Made by a program: the position numbers and the translations under genes. The notes under the pieces were generated by a model, which was given only the letters and a program-made list of their open reading frames with translations, did not search any database and was not told where the DNA came from. Of a stretch of 64,000 nucleotides of DNA, positions 47,252-59,706 are shown in pieces (the stretch's first letter is position 1; each line of letters starts with the position of its first letter). Source of the DNA: Diploscapter coronatus (taxonomy: Eukaryota > Nematoda > Chromadorea > Rhabditida > Rhabditidae); contig OZ038422.1 in the NCBI GenBank assembly GCA_964036155.1, forward strand, positions 70,331,201 to 70,395,200, read 5' to 3'.

Positions 47252-48206
47252 CCTTCTTGTTTTAGGAAGATTTTCCGATCCTCAAAAGTTGTATATTTGT
47301 GCATTACACAATTTATAATCTAATCAGATTTATCATTCAAGTTTTTGAATAGGATTATTTAGCACACGCACCAACACCTATTAATAATGAGAAATGCCAA
47401 AATTTAGTACTATTTTACATGACCACTCATTTACATTAATGAATTACTAAGTTTAGAGAAAATAAAACAATGTCCATTTTTATCGTAAATTTTGTATATC
47501 GAATAGAAAAAGGGATGTTCGCGACTTGTACAATCACGAAGTTGGATTTTCTTAACTACCAAAACTAACACTTTTATGGAAAATTAAATATGATTTCTGA
47601 ACAAATCGAGCGGAATTTAATAAAAAATCGAAATTATATGTTCTCAGTCTTAAAAATAATAAGTAATCGAATATTCCTTTTCACACAAACAGGGAAAATT
47701 TTGAGCTTACAAGAAGCAAATAGCATGGGTAAACTAGAAGATGGGGGACTTGTGCGAGATCGAATGCCCTGATTTATTGATGGGATGACAACAAGACATT
47801 GCATCAGTCATTAATCTTGAGAGTACCAATACGAAGTACGCATTATCTCATCCAATCATGTCGTATTGATTTTCTCACTAATTTCCTTATTTCCGATCTA
47901 GATTAGAGTATTATGACAATGTGGTATTATTTTAAATTTTGCAAGTTTCATTTATTGCATTTTGCAAAAAAATAAATATATCAAGAGAATATTGCACAAA
48001 TTCACAATACAGCAAATTATCTACAAAAATAATGTCAAAAATTTCGATAAGTGATATAATCTGAAAGACAACCAACGTAAATTAACGAAAAATAATATTG
48101 TAAGGAATTATAGAATTGAATGAAAAGACTATTTATTGACAAATTGTTGTAACTACATACATTAAAGCGTTTTAAGTCAATCATCATTTTTTGTCAATTT
48201 ATAAAA
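47252..48206. other. intergenic between GH27 genes B and C
   Basis: No gene is recognised; it should contain the promoter of gene B (minus strand) and the 3' flank of gene C. A 60-codon plus-strand frame at 47590 has no support. Confidence 0.5.
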
Positions 48207-50606
48207 TTAGCCGTAGATTATGGAGTTTCCATACAAAGGTACTCGATTCGTTTCGAGCATATTCCTTCCATCATTGAGCAAGAGTCGGTAGAGAGCAGCA
48301 GAGGTGGGACCCAACTGGCCACGAATGAAGCTGGAAGGGCCTAACAAACCCAGATCTTCTTTAGTCCATAACTCTATTGTGTTGTACGAGTTTGGCAATC
48401 CGAGCTGTTGCAGAGTGAATTGGAATTTCTGAATTATTGTTGTTTGATAAATTGAAAACGTTTACGCTTTGATTAAGACTTTCACAAAATGGAAATTAAG
48501 AAGAACTTTAATTTGAAGTCGATATGGTTTTTCTATTGAGAATCTCTGACAATGGATATGAGTTCTTTCAGCTTCGAAGATTTGTGATAATCCTGATTTG
48601 TTTAAGATACGTTTAGAGTTTTTGTAAAATTTTAGCTCAACTCCAATTCCGTATTTATTAAAAACTACTATTATGGATAAGTTTATTTTTCAACCTTGAC
48701 TTTTTTTTTCAAAATGGCTAACCTGTTGTGAAGAAAGATCTCTGTTGAGTACGGCAATCGCATATGAAGTGTGCTGGCCCACGACTGGAGTAATCGGCTT
48801 CACGTAAACGCCGAGAACGCTTGTCTGAAATCATAGCACAATGGCAATATTCAGGAAAAAAGTTCCGTGAACCCACATTTACAACCAATCTTCCCATAAT
48901 ACCCATCGGATCTTGGTCAATTGCAATCACATCCTTATTGATCAGAATATCACGGAATTCCTGTTTGATCGTCCTCAAATCATTCGACATGATCAAAGGA
49001 GCTGACCAAATTGACCTGTAAAAGTAAGAATAGTTGGATGTTTAGATTTCGTTTTTCACCAAATTGTCATTTGGGCTCTCGCCATGTCGGGCGTGATGCC
49101 GTCGTTGCCGATCACAAGCATGTCCGGATCGTGCCAGTGTCCAGGTCCGTGAGTAGGAATGTGCTTGTCCTGCATCTTGTCGTAATAGAAAATGATCGAT
49201 TGAATCGACTTCCAGCTAGACGAAATATCGTCGAAGTTTCGCCATAAATTGCAAGATCTGCTGATTTCGCTGTAGTCCACCTGAAACTCGTCGTTTTGAC
49301 GAAATAACAAAGGTTTTTTTCTACTTTCTCAGGATGATCAATCAAGTACGCCGGCCAGCTACAAGAATAGACTATGGGTCTGCCAGTTCGATTAAGTTCC
49401 CTTTCCATTTGAGGATATCCAATCGGCATCAGATCTTCGTCGACGTAGCAGCCATCCAGCTTCAAGTAATCCACATCCCAAGCAGCGAATGTCTCCGCGT
49501 CTGTCCGCAAATATCCCAAGCTGCCTGGATATCCACCGCAAGTTAACGTGCCGTAATCTTCATAGATGGCGAAACCCAAGTTTCTATCGTGCATCTGAAG
49601 ATCGTTTTTTTTTCTTTTTTTTTAAATAATAAACTGGTGGTAGGAGTTGATGGAGATGGTTAGACATTTTACATTAAGTAATTCCAATCAATTTTGGGAT
49701 AATGATCACCCTTACCCTATCCTACCATAGCTATTCTTTCATTTATTTTTCCCTCCTTTCCTTTACTATTTTTTTTCGCGTTTACGCACTATTTCGTATT
49801 TTTTCTGCTCCTTTTCTGATTATCTTTACATTTTGAGGGACTTTTCATGCTTAGACTTTATCGAATCGGGCTGAAGTTTTATAGGGAGTTTGGGCAAATA
49901 GGGGCCTTTCATTTGACATCGAAATCAAGTCAATTGGATGGTTGGGTGTACGGGTCATCTTTATCCAAATAAAGCAGAGTTTTACTCATTTCTTCGGAAT
50001 TTTTTTTTTCTATTTTGGTATCTAATATTGTTCTATTCTATCATATAAAACCAAAATTAACTAAAAAAAACTAGATTTTCTCAATTTTCATTTCTACTAT
50101 ACCATATAGATAATATAATTTGACTAGAATTACATATTTTGCAAGTCCTTTGATTCCAGTAGGGAATCTCGATCGATTTGCAACAAGAATTCCTTGAGCA
50201 TCTCTGCTGAACTCCATCCAGCAATCATCTACGTGCACGCGATTGTAGCCGGCATCTCTGTAACCGTCTTCTGCCAGTCGATCAGCCATGTCCATGTAAA
50301 GCTGTTCATTGATACATGCTCGAGGATGTTTGGCGCAGTCTGTCTCACAATAGAAGGCAGTCCTAAACAATTTTGCCTAAAATGAGTGCACCAAGGATAA
50401 GACAGACTGTAACTCTGAATAAATCTAATAAAATTGAGATGATGGATATTTTGGGAATTTTAAAGAAGATTATTTTGTCTACGGTAAGAATGTTGCAATA
50501 AATCTTACCAACTCATCCATCCCATCGGCGGTGTTCGTGCAAGCCCATTTTCTAATGCCCAGCATATCAATGGCAAGGAGAGAATAATGCAGAGGAATTT
50601 CTTCAT
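48207..50606 (-). CDS. GH27 alpha-N-acetylgalactosaminidase/alpha-galactosidase C
   Basis: Seven exons (50509-50606, 50134-50362, 49325-49594, 49060-49280, 48877-49015, 48723-48824, 48207-48428) encode 426 residues. A signal peptide (MKKFLCIILSLPLICWA) leads to a fully conserved fold: ENGLARTPPMGWMSW, CETDC, HVDDCWMEF, LKLDGCYVD (nucleophile Asp), CSWPAY, LWRNFDDI (acid/base Asp), HGPGHWHDPDMLVIGN and IDQDPMG. The loop CSWPAY carries the Ser and Ala that in human NAGA admit the N-acetyl group, against Glu and Leu in GLA. The enzyme should therefore hydrolyse alpha-N-acetylgalactosaminides in the lysosome. C. elegans has a single such gene, gana-1; this is the best candidate orthologue. It has half the introns of A and B and looks like the conserved parent. 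Confidence 0.93.
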
Positions 50607-52762
50607 GATGAATAATTAGAAAATAAAATGGCTAATTGATAGTGCACTAGTCTTTGTACCCGATATTTAGATTTGGAATAATCCTGAAATGTATAAATTT
50701 TTTCTGAAACTCTGTTTTATACGAGTACTCGTTGTGCTCGAGGTTTCATTTTAAGGGACGCGTAAGAAATATACAAACAAATGAAAGGCAAGTTTAAAAA
50801 GGCTATAGAAACTATAAGCAGTCCAATTTTCGACAAAAAATCTCTTTGTACGACAAAAATCACGCAAGAAATGCTAGAAATTATAAAATTTGTACAGTTA
50901 TTAGAGGCGTTAAAATCAACAAAAATAGCATTAAAGTTTGTATAGTGGTGAAAATATTTGGATTTCTAACAAGCGAAATTAAATACTTCAAACTCCTTAT
51001 AAAATAAACTGAAAATGTGTGATATTGCTATGAGAAATCCAAATTATGGTGCTTATTTCTTTTTTCCTTTTTAAATATCCAGTTACTATGATGTATTCTT
51101 TTTAAAATTTAGTTACTACACATTCACCATTGCTGTAAGTTCAAACTTTTCATCACGCAATATCTCCGCAAATTCACTCACACCATTGTTCAAACAAATT
51201 TTGTGGGAAAATTCTAAAATACAGAAAGAAAAGCTGGCGATGAAAAGAATGGAGTGGGCAATCAAAGATGAATGATGAAAGTAAGTTTTGGAAAACTTGA
51301 AACAATCAAGAGCATAATGAAGGAGTCAGAAAAATGACAGAGTTGAACTCTGGGTATATCAGAATGGTTTTACCCCACTCCGACAAACCTTTGAGGCTGT
51401 AGTAGTCAAATGACAACTATTGCTACCAATATCAAGCTAAAAATAACACTAGCTAGTTGTACAGCCCGACAGTCCGAAAGTCCAGCTGACAACAAAATGC
51501 CTTTATGCTTTGTTCTTTATTTCAAATTTTAGCGGATGATCCATAAAATGCGATTAATAAGTGAAAAATTCGAATGATAGTGGGATTAAATAAAAGTGGA
51601 CAGTGAAACAAAGGACAGCACTAAGACTCCTGAAATAGACATGCTTTTTGCAGCAGCGAAATTTAGTAGGACTAAACTTATAGGTAAAATACTAGACAAA
51701 AGCTGATGTTAAAATTTCTGTTTTATGCATAAAGTGGACGAAGTTGATTATTTGAACACATGAATATTAAAAAATAATTTTTCTTTACGAAAAATACACT
51801 GAAATATATTCAATTAAAATGAATTGACGTTGATAGAAGAATAGTTGAGCTCGATGGTTTATTGTTTTGTTGAAAGAACTGCAGAGAAAACAAATTGCAT
51901 TCGGAAATGAAATGCAAACTGATTAGCTATCATCCTATGTCATATTAATCATGTACACACAGATACCTACTTTATTTACCTCTTAGTAGTTCCTATTACT
52001 GGAAAAAAAATGTGTTCAGTGAAAAAATAGAAATGAGTAGACGGCATTAGCAAAAAGAAAGACAGCGTGGGGCTAAGGCAAACAGATCGAGTACAAGAGA
52101 CACAATGCAATGGCACGAAGTTGAAGCTGCAGAATGCAAGATGCGCGAGACTGAAGACGAAAGAGCACGAAATATATTTGCCAGACTAGCATTTTTACAA
52201 AATTGTATACTGAATGGACATTTCAAGAAATATCAACGTAAATTTGAGAGGATCACTTAAAATTAAATGAAAATTGAATATTTTGAAATCGTAGCTTTCC
52301 TAAAGAAGTGCTCGAAAAAGATTGTTATTCTGACAGATTGAAAGATCAAATGATAGATAATGGACATTTGATTTTTGGGTTTTTGACAAGACGGACAGCT
52401 CACTGACCCGCAGACAAATGTTCGTAGTCTTCGCAGATGTTTAGTTGTAACAGAGGGACATTCGATTCGATTGACCCTGGCACTGCTCATTTCTCTCGTA
52501 GTCTATCACCTGCTCTTTCATAACTTTTCAAGAGTTATTTATGGAAAATAACGCAAGCTTTAATCTGTAAAAACTAATGATTATCAGAATTAATGAAATT
52601 TTACAGAAAGTAAACAGGAAATAATAGAAAAAATCAAAGTCCTTTGAATGTGGAAACTGTTTAGAGAAAAACCCAGAAAAATATCTGGAAAATATTTTAT
52701 TTTAAAATGTAACAAAATAAAAATGACGAGACTATGCTACATTCTGTTGAATCACACATACG
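50607..52762. other. intergenic, no gene recognised
   Basis: AT-rich sequence. A 75-codon minus-strand frame with a CPSC motif at 52263-52490 has no splicing or family support. Confidence 0.45.
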
Positions 52763-54059
52763 TCCATACAAAACGGTTTGATTCTTCATCCTACCGCATT
52801 TCCCTTTCTTCTTTTCAATCCATCCATTTCTATTTTGCTCCGTATTCCCCCAACCTCATTGTCTCATCACTTTTCATTGCCATTTGCAATGTCCTTGATT
52901 TTAGGATTGAGGAAAGTCGATCTTCTTTCAAATTGAATGAATTTAATCGGAATAGACATATTGACAATTCGGATAATGAAACTTTGCAAAGGGAAAACAG
53001 AAACTTTGATGTCTAGAACAAGGTTGCACAGTTGAAGCGAAAACCGACTCTGAATAAGAATTCACCATGCTCACACCTTTACATACAACAGCTGAATTCG
53101 TGCTATTGTTACATCCTCGTACTTAGAAATGTTAGAATGCGAAAATTAGCATTCTGGCATTTCTATCTACAAATATACCCACAGGTGTTGTGACTCTTTC
53201 CTGCTATCTAATTGCACTATAAATAGATGATAGTCTGAGGGAAGTGTAAGAATGACACTCAAGACTATTAGAACTGTTTTTTTCTTCTAAATATTCACTT
53301 TATATTTTATTTAGATTTGAAATTTTTTGATATGGACTGAAAATGATTTTCATTTCTCTCGAGTTTTATCAGCGTTTCAATTACGTCGATATTCTCTGCA
53401 TGTATGCATTACTGCTTCAATCATTTGGTGGTCACCAAGTCGGAGGGCGAGCGTTATTTACCAAAATTTTTGACGAATAACGCTACAGACCTCACCAAGT
53501 CAATGATTCTTTTCCTTTTTCTTATCGCTGCCTAAACTCTTTCAGCTGATAACGATTAACACTGCCCTAAGCCCTAAACCTTCTCCTTTCATTTATGATC
53601 TTCAGTGCAGATTTTATTTTATACGAATTTGTAAGTACTCATTGGACACGTCTTGTGATCTTGTGAGCTTGCTTTCATTATACAATTTTTATATATTTTG
53701 TACACTTTTGGACTTTGAATCAAGAATTCTGTGTTTGTCAACAAATCTAAGGACCGAATTGCTCGTTTTCGTCAAATGTTAGCATTCTATATTGAGAATC
53801 ATAATACCTTCTTAGAACTATCACTACTCTTGTAGCGTTCATTTAGAGATGATGGCGTTCTTATAACAAACCCATCAACATGATGATGAATCTATCGATA
53901 AGACCGAACTTTTCACGCAAACTTTTGTTTATTTTCCGAAAGATAGTGAAAATTCTCAAATAATGCTGCAATGTGCATTGTTTGCATTTTTCTCTTTTTA
54001 TTCGTTGATTTCATCATTCTGTCGATAAGAACTTCCTCGAAATCTTCTGTTTAGTGGTA

Positions 54060-57000
54060 ATGTTTGTCTGGCTGTTGGTCAGTTTGTTCGGTCTCGTCGC
54101 TAGTGGAGCACACAATTCAGTTAACACCTGGTCTGGAGTGCTTCAATACGATGAGGACTGGGGCTATGTAGATGTTCGGTAGATTTTTCAGGCATTTTTA
54201 AATGAAATAACGATCATCTATTTTCAGCCCAAACGCTCATACTTTCTGGTTTGTTAACTTTATTACAACTTGACATACAAACAAAATGTCTATTGGGTTG
54301 GTGTAAAGTGCGTTCCAAAAGTCTGGCCGCACTTCATAAAATAATTTATTCTTCAACGAAAACCAGCTAATAATGACTAAGAGAGGAACACCCTGCTTCT
54401 GGAAACAGAAAATAAGACGGTTATCCATGGAACCAGAGAATTTCTTAAGTATGGGACGGGAGAGATTGCGTCACTCAAGAGTGGTGGCATTTTCATTGGG
54501 ATACTGTTTATCGCTGAGGTAGATGTGCTTGGCTAGCAGCTCCCAGATACTCTCCGAGGAAGACAAGTCGGGAGAACAAGTCGGCCAGTCGAGGGTAGGG
54601 ATTTTATTAGAGTTCAAAAAGGTCCTAGTGGAAAAAAAAAAACTTATGGACAGAGGCATTATCTTGCATAAAGGTGAACTTAGAGCGGCGATTACTTTGA
54701 AAAATGGGACAATAGTGTTCTGGAGCACTTTCTGATATTCGTCAGAATTCATCTTGATGCTGATGAACTGAAGCGGAAGAGCGCGATCGTCGTAGAAAGC
54801 CTGCCTCCACGTTATCACAGAACTCCTCCGAAGCTACGACGCGAGAAGACGGACTGCAGACTCGTCGCGGCGCAAAATGGTGGCGATCTTGCGGAAGCTC
54901 AGTCTTGCTGCATGCAGAGCGTCAATTTGGGATCTCTCGGTGGTAGAAAGCCTTCTGACATGAGGCATTTTTCTTAAAAAAAAAAGAAGTTAAAAATTAA
55001 AATTAAAAAAAAAAAAAAGAAAAAAGTTCTATGAAGTGCGGCCAAACTTTTGGGACGCACCTTATAAATAATTGCCAGTTTTAAATTTTCAAAAATGTTT
55101 TTTAAGTCTTGTATATTAAACTAATGAAGGACTATAAGTTATAGGTGGCTTTATGCTGTAAAGCCTGCCAACAATCGACCATTATTCGTTTGGTTGCAGG
55201 TATTTTCTCACTTCTTCAATAGAAAGAATTGCATATCAATCTGAAATTTTCATGGGGGGCCTGGGTCAAGTTCATCCGGATTCGGAAATATCGAAGAGAC
55301 CGGACCAAAAACCCTAAATGGATCTGACAATCCAGCCACATGGGTATAATTTTCCACAGAGTAATTTAAATTTGACTATATTTAGCTGCAAGTAGCAGAT
55401 ATGGTGTATGTCGACAATCCTGTCGGTGCTGGATTTTCTTACGTTGACAACTATAACGCATTGACAACAAAAATTTCTGACATCGGAGGGGATTTGCTGG
55501 AATGGCTGAGGCAGTTCCTTGTCGTTCATTCGGAATATCGAAGCAGACCTTTCTATATTTTCGGTGAATCGTATGGAGGAAAGATGGGGGTTGAATTCGG
55601 ACAACAAATCTCTGATGTGATAATAATTCGCCACCATTTGAGCATTTTCTCTTGAATTTTTAGGCTATTGATGAGCATACATTAACTCTAAATTTCCGTG
55701 GAGTGGTTTTGGGAGACAGTTGGATTTCTGCGATAGACTATGTGTAGTAGTCTTTAAATATCTTCTGATACTAGATTTGTTTAAATCCGATTCTGAAAAG
55801 AAGAAAGTCAAATCATTCTGGAAATTTTAGAGAAGAATATCAATTTTGATTTTTTTTTCAAATCCGAAATTACAATATCGCACTCGTCTGATGTTTCTGA
55901 CATTGTTTAGGAATACCTGGGGTCCTTACCTTTACGCGAACTCATTCCTGGATGACAATCAGTTGGCAGAGGTCCAGAAGCAAGCGGGTGTTTGTCAGGA
56001 TGACGTGGACAAGAATTCGTGGGATTATGCTTTCGGGGATTTGGAAAACATTCAGCATCTGATTGAAACCGAAACCGAGGATGTTTCGTGGTACAATATT
56101 CTGAAGTACAGTGGACAAGACGATTGGTCTATTACGAGGGCAAAGAGATCGAAGGAAGATGTTGGTAAAATCATGACTATCAATCGCTTTGCAAAGCTGA
56201 ATTGGATTTATGATACTGATATCAGTATTTGCAGTAGATTTGTTCGAGAATTTCCGTTTCGGTTTCATTTCTGAAGCTTCGAAGAGGATTTGCTTCCCAT
56301 TTTCGAGGTTTCAAATGACCACTCTTTGGACAAAAGCGAAAAATGCAAGGGGGCGAAGTTTGCGATCCCTAGTCATGGTTTCAAGTTCCCATAATTCAGT
56401 TTACCGATTTTAGTATCTCAACGAAAAAGTTATCGGACGGTCAATCTTCCAATACCACACGCTAATATTTTTGCTGAGATTGTCTAATTTTACTGACAGA
56501 AATGAAAAAAAAACCATTATCAGTTCTCAGAAATTTATTCAAGTTCACTCTTGATACAATACACATTTATAAATAAATTAGATCGACTTTACCGTCGCTT
56601 CGTTGCTCCATTGCAAACCGATCAACTTTCTGACTATATGGACACAGTTGTCAGGCAGAAATTGGGAATCATTCCAGAACATGTTAAATTCGGAGGTTCT
56701 AGAAGATTCTAATGGCGCGATAAATTCATTTTGACGTTTAGCACAAGCGAACGCCGTGTTCAACTATCAATCGAACGATTTTATGAGACCAAACTACGCT
56801 ACCGTCGATGAATTACTTTCGAAGAATTATGCTGTTGTAGTTTACAATGGGAATGAAGATCTGATTTGCAATACAATAGGTAAATTAAAAATGATGGATT
56901 ACATAAAGAGTTGCCTCTATTACTCGTTATTAGGAACACTTCGATGGATGAACCGATTGCAATGGTCCAGCTATGAAACATTCAACAAGACAGAGCGAGT

Positions 57001-57205
57001 TCATTTTAAGACTACCAGTTTCCCGTTGGCTGGTTACTACAAAAAGTATAAAAATCTGTCCATGTATTGGATTCTTCGCGCCGGACATATGGTTTGAAAT
57101 ATTTACTGAACAAAAAGCCTGATTTAATTAAATTAGGTCGCATACGACACTCCCGAGGCTGCGTTTTACATGCTGAAGAAAATCGTTAGCGACTACAATC
57201 AATAA
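54060..57205 (+). CDS. serine carboxypeptidase 1 (S10, SCPEP1/RISC-like)
   Basis: Eleven exons (54060-54178, 54228-54248, 55145-55199, 55254-55343, 55386-55616, 55664-55743, 55911-56164, 56582-56695, 56742-56879, 56934-57091, 57137-57205) sum to 442 residues in one frame. A signal peptide (MFVWLLVSLFGLVA) indicates the secretory or lysosomal route. Motifs: FWWLYAVKP, VWLQ then GGPGSSS (oxyanion region), VDNPVGAGFSYV, GESYGGKM (nucleophile Ser), LGDSWIS, WGPYLY, YNGNEDLI (Asp) and RAGHM (His). Order and spacing follow SCPEP1. The exon starting at 55254 has no AG acceptor (TTTTCAT before it); every other junction is normal. Intron 2 contains a Tc1-like insertion. A TTTAG acceptor 5 nt before the ATG suggests trans-splicing. 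Confidence 0.85.
54306..55062 (-). mobile_element. degenerate Tc1-like element in an intron of carboxypeptidase 1
   Basis: 757 bp with inverted ends (AAGTGCGTTCCAAAAGTCTGGCCGCACTT and the complement of AAGTGCGGCCAAACTTTTGGGACGCACCT), flanked by TA. The minus strand retains a Tc1 transposase C-terminus (PLQFISIKMNSDEYQKVL, LDWPTCSPDL, ESIWELLAKHIY), but the QDNAP region is unreadable. The equivalent intron of carboxypeptidase 2 (near 59955) is an empty site, so the insertion postdates the gene duplication. Confidence 0.85.
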
Positions 57206-57834
57206 GCCAACGACTCTTGTCAACCTTTAAACTGATTTTCATTGTTGTGAGTATATGAAAAGGAGTATTTATTATGAAAAACAATAAAGCGACTGACTAT
57301 GAACTTATGGTGATTTGTAAAAGTAGCCCCGGATTTTAAAAAAGGTCAGTAACATACCGAATAACCAAAAAAACTGCCAAATTGATATGCTAATTAGCCT
57401 AATTATCTTCTACGCTTAATTTCTTTCAATTTCATGTATGGTTTTCATAGAGCCCAAATATTTAATTGTCTTCAACAGAATCCCCTAGAATTACTATAGA
57501 AATTCATGAGATCCGAAGGAAATAGAGGTTTTCGAGAGGTCTGACTCCAAAATTATGTCATAGACCCCTAAATCGCCTACTAAAATGGACTATTCTATAA
57601 TATCTTACTATTCTAGAAGCTTTAGGTCAATACTGAGTGTTTCAAGTTTATCTCCTTATTTTACTTTTTGAATAACTTTTTATTTGTGATCCAAACTGAA
57701 TACAGTTTTCTTCATGGTACTCTTCTTACGTAATGGTTTTGTTTGGTACAACTCTTGAGTCGAAACCAATTACCCACACCCATAAAATCATCTGTTTTTG
57801 AAAAGCTAATTCTTGATAATCTAAGGAAATTTTC
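57206..57834. other. intergenic after carboxypeptidase 1
   Basis: 3' flank with AATAAA at 57285-57290. No further gene is recognised. Confidence 0.5.
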
Positions 57835-58432
57835 AAAAATTCATAGCTTCCCTATTTCTGAATCAAGTTGCATGATTATTTTTTTATTTTGTAGATCTTG
57901 AATAGGAGAATAATATTAAAAATACAAAGAAAATTTTTTGAGAATATTTTTGGCGAGAAAAAATTAGCCGAAGTTACCCTATATATCCGTATTGTGTTAC
58001 AAATGTGATGTGAGTTAACGTCGGAGTTTTCTATGAAATCTTGTAGAGCTCTTCAAGTTGATCAACTTTTGTTCCAGAACTTATTCTAGAACATGCACAC
58101 ACAGGGAGATATGATTTTCTGAGACTAATATATAAAAAGGCATGATGATGAATTTGATCGTTGCACTTCAAAAACTTCTGTAGCCGATAGATAATGAATC
58201 TATGATAGGTTCTGAAACAAAAGTTGTTCGCCATGTCCATCTACACAACGTACTGGAAGTATGAATTTTCCAACGTCATTTACGCGTAAACCCAGGACAG
58301 GTTGAAAAGTGCGCATTTCTGCAGAAGTTGATATTCAAAAAATAATTATTTTATTGTCTGATAATCTATAGACAATGCTGTCGAATAAAAAAAAATCATC
58401 GAATTTGGTTCAGAAATAAAAAAGGTATTCAA
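57835..58432. mobile_element. foldback element family F2, left-truncated copy
   Basis: The centre and part of the right arm are nearly identical to 43388-43965, including TGTTCGCCATGTCCATC and CAACGTACTGGAAGTATGA. The right arm continues to TTGGTTCAGAAATAAAAAAGG. The left arm is reduced. It separates the two carboxypeptidase units. Confidence 0.7.
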
Positions 58433-59706
58433 AAAATAAATTGGGAAGATGAACTCGAAACACTCTGTACATTCATACAAAGCAATTTGATTCTTCATCC
58501 TACCGCATTTTCCTTTCTTCTTTTCAATCCATCCATTTCTATTTTGCTCCTTATTCCCCCAGCCTCATTGTCTCATCAATTTTCATTGCCATTTCCAACG
58601 TCCTTGATTTTAGGATTGAGGAAAGTCGATCTTCTTTCAAATTGAATGAATTTAATCGGAATAGACATATTGACAATTCGGATAATGAAACTTTGCAAAG
58701 GGAAAACAGAAACTTTGATGTCTAGAACAAGGTTGCACAGTTGAAGCGAAAACCGACTCTGAATAAGAATTCACCATGCTCACACCTTTACATACAACAG
58801 CTGAATTCGCGCTATTGTTACATCCTCGTACTTAGAAATGTTAGAATGCGAAAATTAGCATTCTGGCATTTCTATCTACAAATATGCCCACAGGTGTTGT
58901 GACTCTTTCCTGCTATCTAATTGCACTATAAATAGATGATAGTCTGAGGGAAGTGTAAGAATGACATTCAAGGCTGTTAGAACTGTTTTTTTTTCTTCTA
59001 AATATTCACTTTATATTTTATTTAGATTTGAAATTTTTTGATATGGACTGAAAATGAGTCTCATTTCTCTCGAGTTTTGTCAGCGTTTCAATTACGTCGA
59101 TATTCTCTGCATGTATGCATTACTGCTTCAGTCATTTGGTGGTCATCAAGTCAATGGCTCTTTTCCTTTTTCTTATCTCTGACTGAACTCTTTCAGCTGA
59201 TAACGATTAATACTGCCTTAAACCCTAAGCTCATTCCTTTCATTCACGATCTTCAGTGCAGACTTTATTTTATTTCATACGGATTTGTAAGTACTTATTG
59301 GACACATCTTGTGATCTTGCTTTCATTGTACGATTTTATACATTTTGTACACTTTTGAACTTTGAATCAAGAATTCTGTGTTTGTCAACAAATCTAAGGA
59401 CCGAATTGCTCGTTTTCGTCAAGTGTTAGCATTCTATATTGAGAATCATAATACCTTCTTAGAACTATCACTACTCTTGTAGCGTTCATTTAGAGATGAT
59501 GGCGTTCTTATAACAAACCCATCAACGTGATGACGAATCTATCGATAAGACCAAACTTTTCACGCAAACTTTTGTTTATTTTCCGAAAGATAGTGAAAAT
59601 TCTCAAATAATGCTGCAATGTGCATTGTTTGCATTTTTCTCTTTTTATTCGTTGATTTCATCATTCTGTCGATAAGAACTTCTTCGAAATCTTCTGTTTA
59701 GTGGTA

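Larger units (their letters stand above)
52763..57300 (+). repeat. tandem duplication unit 1 (carboxypeptidase 1 with 5' flank)
   Basis: This unit matches 58469-62830. The 1.3-kb upstream flank is nearly identical between the units, apart from a 57-bp stretch present only here (about 53436-53500), bounded by the direct repeat CACCAAGTC. A TATAAATA at 53218-53225 is conserved at 58927-58934. Confidence 0.85.

Noticed and set aside
52648..53016. 122-codon plus-strand frame partly conserved in the duplicated unit
   Set aside because: The conservation follows the DNA duplication of the 5' flank; indels outside the identical part break it, and there is no motif.
59038..59358. 106-codon plus-strand frame upstream of carboxypeptidase 2
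   Set aside because: The matching region in unit 1 is interrupted by the 57-bp indel and is not open, so it is not under coding constraint.
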